NCBI GenBank assembly: GCA_963730115.1
Contig: CAVSQM010000004.1
Coordinates: 62,001-126,000 of the forward strand
DNA from: DASQFQ01 sp963730115
Lineage (GTDB): Bacteria > Actinomycetota > Thermoleophilia > Solirubrobacterales > Solirubrobacteraceae
DNA: 64,000 nucleotides
Direction of reading: 5' to 3'
In this document: piece after piece, positions 50,021 through 59,614 of the stretch
Layout of the letters: each line of letters opens with the position of its first letter
How positions within the stretch are numbered: the first letter of the stretch is position 1
Notes under the pieces: generated by a model
Told to the model about the DNA's origin: nothing
Database searches by the model: none
What the model saw: only the letters and a program-made list of their open reading frames with translations
Made by a program: the position numbers and the translations under genes

Positions 50021-50944
50021 ATGACCCAGAGGCTGCGCGGGAGCACCGCGGCTACCACCGCGGGCGCGCTCGGCGTCGCCGTCGTCCTGGGCGTGGCGCT
50101 CGCGGGCCACCGCGACGACTTCGCCGAGGCGCTGGGCTCCGCGTCGGTGTGGGTCCTGCTCGCCGCCGCCGCGCTGCAGCTCGTCGCGCTGCTCAGCCGC
50201 TGCGAGGCGTGGTACACGTGCGTCGCCGCGGCCGGCGGGGTGATCTCGCGCCGGCGGCTGTTCCACGCAGGCGGCCTCGGGAACCTCGGAAGCCTCGTCA
50301 ACGCCCAGGTCGGCACGGCGGCGCGGATCGCGATCCTGCGCCGGTCGGGGCGCGACGAGGTCCCGCGCGTCCCCGCGCTGATCGCCGCCGAGGTGCCGAT
50401 CCTCGCGATCGAGGCGGCGCTCGCGGTGCTCTCCTCCTACACGCTCGTCGGCCCGCTCGGCCTGCCGTGGTGGTTCCCGCTCGCGGGCTTCGCGGTCGCC
50501 GTGGCGATCGTCCTCGGGCTGCGCAAGCTCGCGGGTCGCGGCCACGGCGTCTGGGCGGGGCTCGCCGTCCTGCGCAGCCTCGAGGGGCGCACGCGCGTCA
50601 CCGCCTTCGTGCTCGTCGCCGTGTTCGCGCAGATCGCGCGCAACTGGCTCGTGCTGCGGGCGCTGGGCGTCGACGCGTCGGTGTTCGACGCGACCGCCGT
50701 GCTGATCGCGATGGTGGTGCTGGCCCAGCTGCCGATCGGGCCGAGCGTGGGCGCCGCGGCAGTGGTGATGATCCTCGGGGCCGGCGGCGTCGCCGCCACC
50801 GCGGCGGCGGGCGTGCTGCTGACCGCGACCGGCATCGCGGGCGCGCTGGCCTTCGCGCTGTGGGTCGGGATCGACGTGCTCGCCCGGCCGCGCGAGCGGG
50901 CGCGGCGGCGCGAGCTGCGGGTGGCGCCGGCAGTCGCCGGGTAG
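50021..50944 (+). CDS. Lysyl-PG-synthase-like flippase-type membrane protein
   Basis: A 307-residue integral membrane protein with about eight helices. It resembles the transmembrane domain of MprF/UPF0104 (helices VWVLLAAAALQLVALL, then SLVNAQVGTAARIAILRR, the conserved G-T/R region, and LIAMVVLAQLPIGPSVGA, close to the P-x-P-G-x-x-G motif). There is no synthase domain. Such proteins move lipids across the membrane. UdgX follows within 10 bases, so the two may share a message. A second member lies at 53714-54850. Confidence 0.72.
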   Translation: MTQRLRGSTAATTAGALGVAVVLGVALAGHRDDFAEALGSASVWVLLAAAALQLVALLSRCEAWYTCVAAAGGVISRRRLFHAGGLGNLGSLVNAQVGTAARIAILRRSGRDEVPRVPALIAAEVPILAIEAALAVLSSYTLVGPLGLPWWFPLAGFAVAVAIVLGLRKLAGRGHGVWAGLAVLRSLEGRTRVTAFVLVAVFAQIARNWLVLRALGVDASVFDATAVLIAMVVLAQLPIGPSVGAAAVVMILGAGGVAATAAAGVLLTATGIAGALAFALWVGIDVLARPRERARRRELRVAPAVAG

Positions 50945-50954
50945 CCCGAGCGGC

Positions 50955-51581
50955 GTGAGCGCCGCGGAGTTCATCCCCGACCGGCCGACGCTCCCGAAGC
51001 TGCGGGAGGCGGCCGCGGGCTGCCGCGGCTGCGCGCTGTGGCAGGGCCCGATCCAGACCGTGTTCGGCGAGGGCCCCGCGAAGGCGCAGCTGATGCTCGT
51101 CGGCGAGGTGCCCGGCGACCGCGAGGACCGCGAGGGGCGCCCCTTCGTCGGCCCGGCGGGCCGCGAGCTCGACCGCGCGCTCGAGGCCGTCGGGATCGAG
51201 CGGGGCGACGTGTACCTGACCAACGCCGTCAAGCACTTCAAGTTCGAGGAGCGCGGGAAGCGCCGCATCCACCAGACGCCCACGAAGGGCGAGGTCGACG
51301 CGTGCCTGCCGTGGCTCGACACCGAGATCAAGCTCGTGAAGCCGACGGCGGTGGTGACGCTGGGCGCAACGGCGGCGAAGGCGCTGCACGGCTCGAGCTT
51401 CCGCGTCACGCAGCACCGCGGCGAGCTGCTCGACTCCGACGTCGCCGAGATCGTGGCCGCCACGATCCACCCGTCGGCGATCCTGCGCATCCGCGACGAA
51501 GCGGCGCGGCGCGCGGAGCGCGAGGCGCTCGCGGACGACCTGCGGATCGTCGTCGAGGCGCTCGCGGGCCGCTCTTCCTGA
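50955..51581 (+). CDS. udgX: UdgX-type uracil-DNA glycosylase
   Basis: A 208-residue DNA repair protein of the UDG superfamily. It has two Cys of the iron-sulfur site (CRGCALW), motif A as GEVPGDREDREGRPFVGPAG, TNAVKHFKFEERGKRRIHQT with the KRRIH loop, and IHPSAILR as motif B. The KRRIH loop with its His is specific to UdgX, which stays covalently bound to DNA after removing uracil. The GTG start is ten bases after the flippase-like gene. Third Cys in ACLPWL; a fourth Cys ligand is not seen and His of KHFKF may replace it. Confidence 0.87.
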   Translation: MSAAEFIPDRPTLPKLREAAAGCRGCALWQGPIQTVFGEGPAKAQLMLVGEVPGDREDREGRPFVGPAGRELDRALEAVGIERGDVYLTNAVKHFKFEERGKRRIHQTPTKGEVDACLPWLDTEIKLVKPTAVVTLGATAAKALHGSSFRVTQHRGELLDSDVAEIVAATIHPSAILRIRDEAARRAEREALADDLRIVVEALAGRSS

Positions 51582-51642
51582 CGCGCGCGGCGGGCCCCGG
51601 CCGACGGCAACGGCGGCCGACTCCGGACGGATCAGGGCCGTC

Positions 51643-51681
51643 GTCCTGCCTAGGTGTCGCTATACGACCCCAGGGCAGGAC
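51643..51681. terminator. Inverted repeat downstream of UdgX
   Basis: GTCCTGCC-23 bases-GGCAGGAC, a perfect 8-bp inverted repeat with long loop, 60 bases after UdgX and 140 before the glycosyltransferase. It may be a terminator or an operator. Confidence 0.35.
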
Positions 51682-51819
51682 ACCCCCCCGAGTTTCACCG
51701 CTGCGGCCGGCTTCCTCGCGTTCCGCAGTTCGCCTGCCGGCCGCGGCGACCCATTGGTGCCCAGCAGGCTCTCAGGAAGTCCTGGGGCGGCTCCGAGCGG
51801 CAGGGCCGAGGGTGCTCGG

Positions 51820-53692
51820 ATGCAATCGAACCCCTCCCTCCCGCGTCCGCTCCTCGCCCTGCCGTCCCTGCGCATCTCGCTGCGGCGGGTCAACCTCGGC
51901 CTCGTGGCCGTGCTCGCCCTGGCGGCGGGCCTGTTTCTGTGGGACCTGTCGATCTCCGGCTGGTCCAACACTTACTACGCCGCTGCTGCGAAGGCCAGCA
52001 GCGAGAGCTGGAAGGCGTGGTTCTTCGGCTCGCTCGATCCCGGCAGCTTCATCACGGTCGACAAGCCGCCGCTGTCGCTGTGGGCCATGGGGATCTCGGC
52101 GCGCGTCTTCGGCTGGTCGGCGTTCAGCGTGCTGCTCCCGCAGGCGCTCGCGACGCTCGGCTCGGTCGCGCTGCTCTACGCGACTGTGAAGCGGGCGTTC
52201 GGCTCGACGGCCGGCCTGCTCGCCGCGGGCGCGCTGGCGCTGACGCCGGTGACCGTCGCGATCGCGCACGTCAACAACCCCGACGCGCTGCTCGTGCTGC
52301 TGATGGTCGCGTCGGCCTGGCTCGTGGGGCGGGCGGTCGAGAACGGCCGCACGAAGTACCTCGTGTGGGCCGGCGTCGCCGTCGGGCTGGCGTTCATGAC
52401 CAAGATGCTGCAGGGCTGGATGATCGTGCCGGCGCTGGCCGCCGCCTACGTGGTCGCCGGGCCGCCGCGGCTGCTGGTTCGCGTGCGCCAGCTCGCGCTG
52501 GCGGGCGTGGCGATGGTGGCGGTGAGCGCGGCGTGGCCGGTGGCCGTGTCGCTGTGGCCCGCGGACTCGCGGCCCTACATCGGCGGCAGCGAAGACGGCT
52601 CGGTGTGGAACCTGATCCTCGGCTACAACGGCCTCGGCCGGATCTTCGGCGAGGGCGCCGGAGGAGGCGGCGGCGCCGGCTTCGGCGGCGCCGCCGGGCT
52701 GTGGCGGATGTTCAACGAGCAGGTCGGCGGCCAGATCGCGTGGCTGCTCCCGCTCACAGCGGTCTCGCTCGCGGCCGGGCTGTGGCTCACGCGGCGCGCA
52801 CGCCGCACCGACCGCGGGCGGGCGGCGTGGATCCTGTTCGGCGTCTGGGCCGCGGTCCACGTGATCGTGTTCAGCTTCCAGCAGGGCACGTTCCACCCCT
52901 ACTACGCGAGCGCGCTGGCGCCCGCAGTGGCCGCGCTGAGCGGCGCCGGCGTGGTGGCGATGTGGCGCTGGGCGCGCGAGTCGTGGGCGGGCGCGGCGAT
53001 CCTCGCGGGCTCGGTGGTCGCGACGGCCTGGCTGGCGGTCGAGCTGCTCGCCCGCACGCCGGACTTCGCGCCCTGGCTGCGGGTGGCGATCCCGGTCGCC
53101 GCCGCGGTGGCGGTGGCCGGCGTGGGTGCGCTCCGCATCGGCATCGGCCGCTTCGCGGCGGCTGCCGCGGTGGCGGGCGCGATCGCGCTCACGGCCGGGC
53201 CGGCGGCGTACAGCGTCACGACCGCGGGCCGCGCGCTGAACGGCAACAACGTCGTGGCCGGGCCGGAGAGCGCGGCGTCGATGGGCGGGCCGAGCGGCGG
53301 GGGCGGCATGTCCCGCGGCGGCAGCGGTGGTCCGCCGAGCGGATCGGCCGGCTCCGGCGGCTCGTCCGCGGCGGCGGCCCGGCGGCGGCGCCTCGGTCTC
53401 GGCCGAGACGATCGCGTACCTCGAGGCCAACCAGGGCTCGGCCAAGTACCTCGTCGCGGTCAACGGCTCGCAGACCTCCGCCTCGATCATCATCGCCACC
53501 GGCAAGCCGGTCGTGACGATCGGCGGCTTCGGCGGCCGGGACCCGGCGCCGACCGTCTCCCAGCTCGCCGAGATGGTCGAGCAGGGCGAGCTGAGGTACG
53601 TGCTGCTGTCCGACGACAACTCGGACATCGCGACCTGGGTGAAGGCTCACGGCGAGGTGGTGACCGGCTCGCTCTACAAGGTGACGGCCTAG
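51820..53692 (+). CDS. Family 39 (ArnT/PMT-like) glycosyltransferase, apparent frameshift
   Basis: A protein of about 624 residues. Helix 1 (VNLGLVAVLALAAGLFLWDL), the first loop with SLDPGSFITVDKPPLSLWA (the acidic GT39 loop), then about ten more helices, TFHPYYASALAPAVAAL, and a C-terminal soluble domain (TIAYLEANQGSAKYLVAVNG, ELRYVLLSDDNSDIATWV). It would transfer a sugar from a polyprenyl carrier to an outside acceptor. The frame shifts by one at about 53370-53390, in a run of GGC/GCG triplets; a sequence error or slip is likely. Confidence 0.8.
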
Positions 53693-53713
53693 CGCTGCTA
53701 GACCTCATGCGCG

Positions 53714-54850
53714 ATGAGCGAGCGCCCGAGCTTCACCGTCGAGTACCTCGACCCGCCAGGACCGATCGACGCCGAGCCGCTCCCGGACGAGTACTCCGCG
53801 CGCAGCCTCAGGCGCTCGCTGCTGATCGTCGGCGGCATCGCCGCCGCGCTCACGGTGGCGATCCTGACGCTCCCCGGCCTCGACTCGCTGCGCGAGCGCT
53901 TCAGCGGCGCCCAGCCGGGCTGGCTCGCGTTCGCGGTGGTGCTCGAGCTTGCCTCCTGCGTCTCCTACGTCGTCGTCTTCCGCGGCGTGTTCTGCGACCG
54001 CATGAGCTGGCGCACGAGCGGCGAGATCGGGCTGTCGGAGCTGGCGGCCAACTCGCTGCTCAGCGTCGGCGGCGCCGGCGGGCTGGCGCTCGGCGCCTGG
54101 ATCCTGCGCCGCGGCGGGCTCCCCAGCGACTACATCGCCAAGCGCACGGTCGCCTTCTTCCTGCTCACCAGCCTCGCCAACGTGGGCTTCCTGCTGATCG
54201 GCGGCGTCGGGCTCGCCACCGGCATCCTGCACGGCGAGCACAACTGGCTGCTCGGCATCCTCCCGGCCGTTGGCGCGGTGCTCGTGATCGCACTCGCGCT
54301 CGCCGCCGGCCGGCTCGCCGGCGCGCTCCAGCGCCGCTCGATGCGCACCAAGCTGGCCACCGCGGCCGGAGTGGTCGGCGAGGGCGTCGACGAGGCGCGG
54401 CGGCTGCTCAAGAAGGGCGACCCGCGGATCATCCTCGGCGCCTCCGGCTACATGCTGTTCGACGTCGCCATGCTCGGGGTCTGCTTCGCCGCCTTCGGCC
54501 ACGACGTCCCGCCCGCCGGCGTGCTGCTCGTCGCGTACATCATCGGCCAGCTCGGCAGCCTGATCCCGATCCCGGGCGGCCTCGGCGGCGTCGACGGCGG
54601 CCTGATCGGCACGCTCGTGCTCTACGGCGTCGACCCCGGCGACGCGGCGGTCGCGGTGATCGCCTACCGCGGGCTGCTGCTGACGATCCCGGCGGTGCTC
54701 GGCCTGCCTGCGCTGGCGGTGCTGCGCAAGCGGCTGGCGAGCGAGGCGACCGACATCGCGGCCTGCGCGCCCGGGGAGTCGGTCGAGGTGCTGGGTCGCG
54801 GGACGGTGCAGCGCGGCGTGCCGCTCACGACGGCCGCAGACGGAACATGA
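53714..54850 (+). CDS. Lysyl-PG-synthase-like flippase-type membrane protein
   Basis: A 378-residue UPF0104/MprF-like protein with about eight helices (LLIVGGIAAALTVAILTLPG, WLAFAVVLELASCVSYVVV). It has the conserved SVGGAGGLALGAWILRRGG and, near residue 287, LIPIPGGLGGVDGGLIG, the P-x-P-G-G-x-G-x-x-G signature. Starting 22 bases after the glycosyltransferase, it is probably cotranscribed and may move the lipid carrier or lipid product. Its end overlaps the zinc-finger gene by 26 bases. Confidence 0.82.
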   Translation: MSERPSFTVEYLDPPGPIDAEPLPDEYSARSLRRSLLIVGGIAAALTVAILTLPGLDSLRERFSGAQPGWLAFAVVLELASCVSYVVVFRGVFCDRMSWRTSGEIGLSELAANSLLSVGGAGGLALGAWILRRGGLPSDYIAKRTVAFFLLTSLANVGFLLIGGVGLATGILHGEHNWLLGILPAVGAVLVIALALAAGRLAGALQRRSMRTKLATAAGVVGEGVDEARRLLKKGDPRIILGASGYMLFDVAMLGVCFAAFGHDVPPAGVLLVAYIIGQLGSLIPIPGGLGGVDGGLIGTLVLYGVDPGDAAVAVIAYRGLLLTIPAVLGLPALAVLRKRLASEATDIAACAPGESVEVLGRGTVQRGVPLTTAADGT

Positions 54851-55100
54851 GCTCGTCCTCGTAGCACCAGCTCCACTCCTCACCCGGCTCCGCCGAGCGG
54901 ATGATCGGGTGCCCGCTCTCGCCGTGGTGCGCGGTCGCGTGGCGGCCCTCCGAGTTGTCGCAGCAGCCGATGTGCCCGCACGTCTGGCACATCCGCAGGT
55001 GCACCCAGGTCATGCCGCTCGCGAGGCACTCCTCGCAACCCTCGACGGGATCGGGGACGTCGAGGATCTCGACCGAGTCAAGGTGCGAGCAGGTGGCCAC
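54825..55100 (-). CDS. UBP-type zinc-finger protein
   Basis: A 91-residue protein that is nearly all one ZnF-UBP domain: CEECLASGMTWVHLRMCQTC, GHIGCCDNSEGRHATAHHGE, SGHPIIRSAEPGEEWSWCYED. Spacing of Cys and His matches the zinc sites of ubiquitin-binding UBP fingers. Bacteria with such short forms do not have ubiquitin, so the partner here is unknown. It starts 4 bases from the TetR stop, likely cotranscribed with it. Confidence 0.82.
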   Translation of the reverse strand: MATCSHLDSVEILDVPDPVEGCEECLASGMTWVHLRMCQTCGHIGCCDNSEGRHATAHHGESGHPIIRSAEPGEEWSWCYEDELMFRLRPS

Positions 55101-55103
55101 GGC

Positions 55104-55760
55104 TCAGCGGCGTCCCGGCCGGAAGGCGAGCATCGCGCGGTCGGCCTGCGCCTGGTCGAGCGGCCCGACCGGGAGCGGGGAGACATCGGAGCGCCGGGCA
55201 CGGAGGCCGTCGAGCTGGAGCGCGAGCGCGCGGCGCCAGAGCTGCGGCTCCACCGGCGCTGCGAAGTCGGCGACCGCGCCGATCATCACGCTCACCATCA
55301 GCACGTCGTCCTCGGTGACGTCTGCGCGCAGCTCACCCGCGTCGCGCGCGCGGCGCACGAGCTCGGCGACCAGCGGCCGGATGTGGGCGCGGAACAGCCG
55401 GATCCGCTCGCGGCCCTCGGCGCTCTGGTGCATCAGCTCCTTGAAGCCGCGGTCCTCGGCCTGCATCTCCATCGAGCGCTCGAGGAAGCCGCTCAGCCCG
55501 CGCCAGGCGTCGTCGTCGGCCAGCGCCTTGTCGAGCACGCCCATGAACTCCTCGAAGCGCTCCTCGAACAGCGCCGCGATCAGCTCGTCGCGGTTGCGGA
55601 AGCGGCGGTAGGCGGTGCCCACCCCGACCCCGGCGCGACGGGCGACCTCGTCCATCGTGGCGTCGAGGCCGCGCTCGGCGAACACCTCGCGCGCCGCGAC
55701 CAGCAGACGGGCGCGGTTGCGGGCGGCATCGGCGCGGAGCGGGCGGTCGGCAATCGACAT
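55104..55760 (-). CDS. TetR-family regulator
   Basis: A 218-residue repressor. The Met at 55760 (MSIADRPLRADAARNR) is chosen as start. Helix-turn-helix: AAREVFAERGLDATMDEVAR then RAGVGVGTAYRRFRNRDELI. The ligand domain contains DRGFKELMHQSAEGRERIRL. It faces the DHA2 exporter across the perfect operator at 55782-55804, and so probably represses that exporter and itself. ZnF-UBP protein follows it. Confidence 0.9.
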   Translation of the reverse strand: MSIADRPLRADAARNRARLLVAAREVFAERGLDATMDEVARRAGVGVGTAYRRFRNRDELIAALFEERFEEFMGVLDKALADDDAWRGLSGFLERSMEMQAEDRGFKELMHQSAEGRERIRLFRAHIRPLVAELVRRARDAGELRADVTEDDVLMVSVMIGAVADFAAPVEPQLWRRALALQLDGLRARRSDVSPLPVGPLDQAQADRAMLAFRPGRR

Positions 55761-55781
55761 TGAGTCAACATGGTACCCACT

Positions 55782-55804
55782 AAGCGGAGGTTTCACCTCC
55801 GCTT
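55782..55804. promoter_or_regulatory. TetR operator and exporter promoter
   Basis: AAGCGGAGGT-TTC-ACCTCCGCTT, a perfect 10-bp inverted repeat between divergent TetR and exporter genes. It covers the -35 region of the exporter promoter, whose -10 TACACT is at 55810-55815, eight bases before the ATG. Confidence 0.82.
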
Positions 55805-55823
55805 GTCGCTACACTGACCTCCG

Positions 55824-57371
55824 ATGGCCTCCTCCCCCACTCCCCCTGCTCCGCCGGCCGACGCCGGCGACGACAAGCTCGATCGCGGCGTTCTCGCGAT
55901 CGCCTCCGTGGTCGTGCTCGGCGCGATCATGTCGATCCTCGACGTCACCGTCGTCAACGTCGCGATCTCGACGCTCGCGCGCGAGTTCGACGCTCCGCTC
56001 TCCACGATCCAGTGGGTCGCGACCGGCTACACGCTGGCGCTCGCCACGGTCATCCCGCTCACCGGCTGGGCCGCCGACCGCTTCGGCACGAAGCGCCTCT
56101 ACCTGACCTCGATCTTCCTCTTCGTCTGCGGCTCCATGCTCTCGGGCCTCGCCTGGAGCGCCGAGTCGCTGATCTTCTTCCGCATCCTGCAGGGCTTCGG
56201 CGGCGGCATGATCATGCCGCTCGGCATGACGATCCTCACCCGCGCCGCCGGCCCGCACCGCGTCGGGCGCGTGATGGCCATCATCGGCGTGCCGATGCTG
56301 CTCGGGCCGATCCTCGGGCCGATCCTCGGCGGCTGGCTGGTCGACGCCGCCTCCTGGCGCTGGATCTTCTTCATCAACCTGCCGATCGGGATCGCCGCGC
56401 TGATCGCAGCCCAGCGGATCCTCGCCCGCGACGTGCCCGAGCCCGGCCATCGCCTCGACTGGCTCGGCCTCGGTCTGCTCTCGCCGGGCCTCGCACTCCT
56501 CATCTACGGCTTGGCCGAGACGAGCGGCGACGGCGGCTTCGGGCGCTGGCAGGTCATCGGCCCGGGCCTGGTCGGGCTCGCGATGCTGGCCGGCTTCGTG
56601 GTCCACGGCCTGCGCACGTCCGACGCGCTGATCGACCTGAGGCTGTTCGCCAACCGCGTCTTCTCCGCCTCGTCGGTGACGCTGATCCTCGTGATCATCT
56701 CCGTGTTCGGCGGCCTGCTGCTGCTCCCGCTGTATCTGCAGGTGGTCCGCGGCGAGACCGCGATGGACACCGGCCTGCTGCTCGCGCCGCAGGGCCTCGG
56801 CGCGATGATCGCGATGCCGATCGCGGGGCGCCTCACCGACCGGACCGGCGTCGGGCGCATCGTCCCGTTCGGGCTCGTCGCCGTCGGGCTCTCGTTCCTC
56901 GGCCTGACCCAGCTCGAGGCCGACACCTCCTACTGGCTGTTCGGCGGCCTGCTCTTCCTGATGGGCATCGGCATGGGCTTCACGATGATGCCGACCTTCT
57001 CGGGCGCGATGCAGACGCTGCGCCGCGCGGCGATCGCCCGCGCGAGCACGACGCTCAACATCGAGCAGCAGGTCGGCGCCTCGATCGGCACCGCCGTGCT
57101 GTCGGTGCTGCTGACGCACGAGCTCACCTCACGGCTGCCTGCGGGCGGCGGAGGCGAGGGCATCGGCCAGGCGCTGCCGCCCGAGGTCCGGGCGCAGGTC
57201 GCGCCGGCGATGGCCGAGGCCTTCGGGGCGACGTTCTGGTACGCGCTCGCGCTCGTGGTCGTCGCCTTCGTGGTCGCGATCGTGCTGCTGCCGAAGCAGA
57301 AGCCGGAGCCGCTCGACGAGCCCGACGAGGCCGGCGACGAGGCCGCCGCGCCGGTGCTCGTCGCGCACTAG
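55824..57371 (+). CDS. DHA2-type MFS drug exporter
   Basis: A 515-residue transporter of about 14 helices. SILDVTVVNVAISTLAREFD (motif D1), WAADRFGTKRLYL (motif A) and GPILGPILGGWLVDAASWRW (motif C) mark it as an EmrB-type pump. The C-terminus extends in an acidic tail (PLDEPDEAGDEAAAPVLVAH). Paired with the TetR gene across the operator. The message is probably leaderless. Its stop overlaps the response regulator stop by 4 bases. Confidence 0.9.
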   Translation: MASSPTPPAPPADAGDDKLDRGVLAIASVVVLGAIMSILDVTVVNVAISTLAREFDAPLSTIQWVATGYTLALATVIPLTGWAADRFGTKRLYLTSIFLFVCGSMLSGLAWSAESLIFFRILQGFGGGMIMPLGMTILTRAAGPHRVGRVMAIIGVPMLLGPILGPILGGWLVDAASWRWIFFINLPIGIAALIAAQRILARDVPEPGHRLDWLGLGLLSPGLALLIYGLAETSGDGGFGRWQVIGPGLVGLAMLAGFVVHGLRTSDALIDLRLFANRVFSASSVTLILVIISVFGGLLLLPLYLQVVRGETAMDTGLLLAPQGLGAMIAMPIAGRLTDRTGVGRIVPFGLVAVGLSFLGLTQLEADTSYWLFGGLLFLMGIGMGFTMMPTFSGAMQTLRRAAIARASTTLNIEQQVGASIGTAVLSVLLTHELTSRLPAGGGGEGIGQALPPEVRAQVAPAMAEAFGATFWYALALVVVAFVVAIVLLPKQKPEPLDEPDEAGDEAAAPVLVAH

Positions 57372-58012
57372 CGCCGCAGGAAGGTCAGCACCGCCAGGAT
57401 CCGGCGGTGGTCGTCCTCGCCGGGCGGGAGGTCGAGCTTCGTGAAGATCGACGTCACGTGCTTGGTCACCGCCCGCTGGGAGATCTCCAGCCGGTCGGCG
57501 ATCGCCTTGTTGGTACGGCCCTCCGCGATCAGCTCGAGCACCTCGAGCTCGCGCGGGGTGAGCGTGCTGAGCGGCCCGTCGCCGCGCGGGTCGGCGAGCA
57601 GCCGCGAGACGATCTGCGGGTCGAGCGCCGAGCCGCCGGCGGCGACGTGGCGGAGCGTGCCGCGAAGTCCTCGAGGTCGGTGACGCGCTCCTTGAGCAGG
57701 TAGCCGAGGCCCCGCGGGCTCTCGACGAGCGCGCGCATCGCGATGCCCACCTCGACGTGCTGGGAGAGGATCGAGGATCCCGGTCTCCGGGTGGCGCTCG
57801 CGGATCGCTCGCGCCGCCTCGAGCCCCTCCTCGGTGTGGGTCGGCGGCATCCGCACGTCGACGATCGCCACGTCGGGCTCGAGCTCGTCGACGAGCTGTA
57901 CGAGCGCGTCGCCGTCGTCGGCCTCGGCCACCACCTCGACGCCCGCCCGCCGCAGCAGCGAGGCGATGCCCTCGCGCACGAGCAGGCTGTCGTCCGCGAT
58001 CACGACCCGCAC
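57368..58012 (-). CDS. NarL-type response regulator (two compensating frameshifts)
   Basis: A 214-residue regulator. GTG 58012 starts MRVVIADDSLLVREGI (acidic pocket); VAIVDVRMPPTH holds the phospho-accepting Asp near residue 53. Between about 57765 and 57665 the receiver continues in another frame (ILSQHVEVGIAMRALVESPR, GYLLKERVTDLEDF), then returns to AAGGSALDPQIV and the helix-turn-helix LTPRELEVLELIAEGRTNKA. One extra and one missing base would restore a normal protein. Its kinase overlaps it by 13 bases upstream. Confidence 0.78.
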   Translation of the reverse strand: MRVVIADDSLLVREGIASLLRRAGVEVVAEADDGDALVQLVDELEPDVAIVDVRMPPTHTEEGLEAARAIRERHPETGILDPLPARRGGHRDARARREPAGPRLPAQGARHRPRGLRGTLRHVAAGGSALDPQIVSRLLADPRGDGPLSTLTPRELEVLELIAEGRTNKAIADRLEISQRAVTKHVTSIFTKLDLPPGEDDHRRILAVLTFLRR

Positions 58013-59614
58013 GGCAGCTCCGCGCGCACCACGGTCCCGCCCCGGGCGGGCTCTCGACCGCGCAGTCGCCCGTCGAGCGCCTCGACGCGATCGGCCAGGC
58101 CGCGCAGGCCCGAGCCGCGCGAGGCGTCCGCGCCGCCGATCCCGTCGTCGGCGATCTCGACCACCAGGCCGCCGTCGTCGCGCGTGACGCGCACGCGCGG
58201 CGCTCGTCGCCGCGCGCGTACTTGCCGACGTTGGCCAGCGCCTCCGACGTCACGAAGTAGGCGGCCAGCTCGACCGGCTCGGGCAGGTCGCCCTCGGCCG
58301 CGAAGCTGACCTCGGTCGGCACCGTCGCCTGCCCCGCGAGCGTCTGCAGCGCCGGCTCGAGGCCGTGGTTGAGCACGGCCGGGTGGATCCCGCGCGCGAG
58401 CTCGCGCAGCTCGGCCAGCGACATCGCCAGCTCCTCCGACGCGCTGTTGACCAGCTGCTCGGCGGCCGCCGGGTCGGTCTGGATCTCGTGCTGGATCAGG
58501 CGCAGCTGCATCGCCAGCGCGACGAGCCGCTGCTGCGCGCCGTCGTGGAGGTTGCGCTCGAGCCGCCGCCGCTCGTCGTCGCCGGCGGTGACGATGCGCT
58601 CGAGCCGCGCCCGCGACTCGAGCGCGATCCCCGCCGCCGAGGCGACCGCCTCGATCAGCTCGGGGTCGTCGTCGAGCGAGGCGTCGTAGACGAGCGACGG
58701 CGTCGTCGTCGATCGGCGCCAGCGACCGCCCCGGCTCGAGCCGGCGGGCGGCCGAGCACGATCTCCGCGCTCGGGTCGCCGAGCGCCTTCGCGACCGCCG
58801 GCTGCAGCTCCTCGGAGCGCATCGTGGGCAGGCGCCGGAACAGGTCCGCGAGCCCGCCGCGCGCCAGCCGCGAGCGCAGCAGCCCGATCAGGAAGCCCGC
58901 GGGGATGGTCAGCAGCGAAAGGATCGCGATCCAGCGCAGCCACAGCGGCGGCGCCTCGCCCTGCGCGAAGGCGAACAGCAGCAGCGACGAGATCCCGAGC
59001 ACGCTGGGCAGCAGCGCGCGGCGGCCGGGCGGGGACGCGCGGGCGTAGCGCACGCCGATGACGACGGCGACGCCGAGGCAGGCGAGGCTGACGAGGAGAC
59101 CGCGCACGGTCAGGAGTGCCTCCGCGTCGGTGAAGTACCACGCGAACTCGAGCAGCCCCTCGACCGCGAACGCGCCGATCAGCACCCACTCCGCGGTCGA
59201 CGTGACGCGGCCGCCGCTCAGCGGCGTGAGCAGCAGCCAGATGATCGTCACCCCCCACAGGTCGGTGACGAGGTGGGCGATCGCCTCGGCCGTGGGCGAG
59301 CCCCACTGCGCGAGCAGCGGCTCGGAGAACAGCAGGAAGCCGGTGGCGGTCATCAGCAGGCCGCTGTAGCTGTCGGGCCGGCGACGCCAGGCGACGAGCC
59401 CGCAGCCCACGAAGGCAGCGCCGACGAGGCGGAAGGCCACGCGGTACCCGGCCACCTCCTCGTCGCCGAGCAGCCAGCCCGCGAGCACCACGAGCACGAC
59501 CGCGACGAGCGCCGCCCACAGGCCGACCCACAGCCCGTGGCTGAGCTCGGGGGCCGAGAAGCGCTGCAGCGCCGCCCGCCGGTCGTTGTGGTGGCTGACG
59601 ACCACGGTGGTCAC
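58000..59614 (-). CDS. Membrane sensor histidine kinase (several frameshifts)
   Basis: A NarX/DesK-like kinase of about 535 residues. GTG 59614 follows a -10-like TACAGA (leaderless). Eight or so helices (GLWVGLWAALVAVVLVVLAG onward) precede a GAF-like linker (LVYDASLDDDPELIEAVASA), the His in RRRLERNLHDGAQQRLVAL, N box TSEALANVGKYARG, and G box EIADDGIGGADASRGSGLRG. The frame changes at about 58735, 58200, 58080 and 58040. Each looks like a single-base indel. Signal unknown; the regulator gene overlaps its end. Confidence 0.72.
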
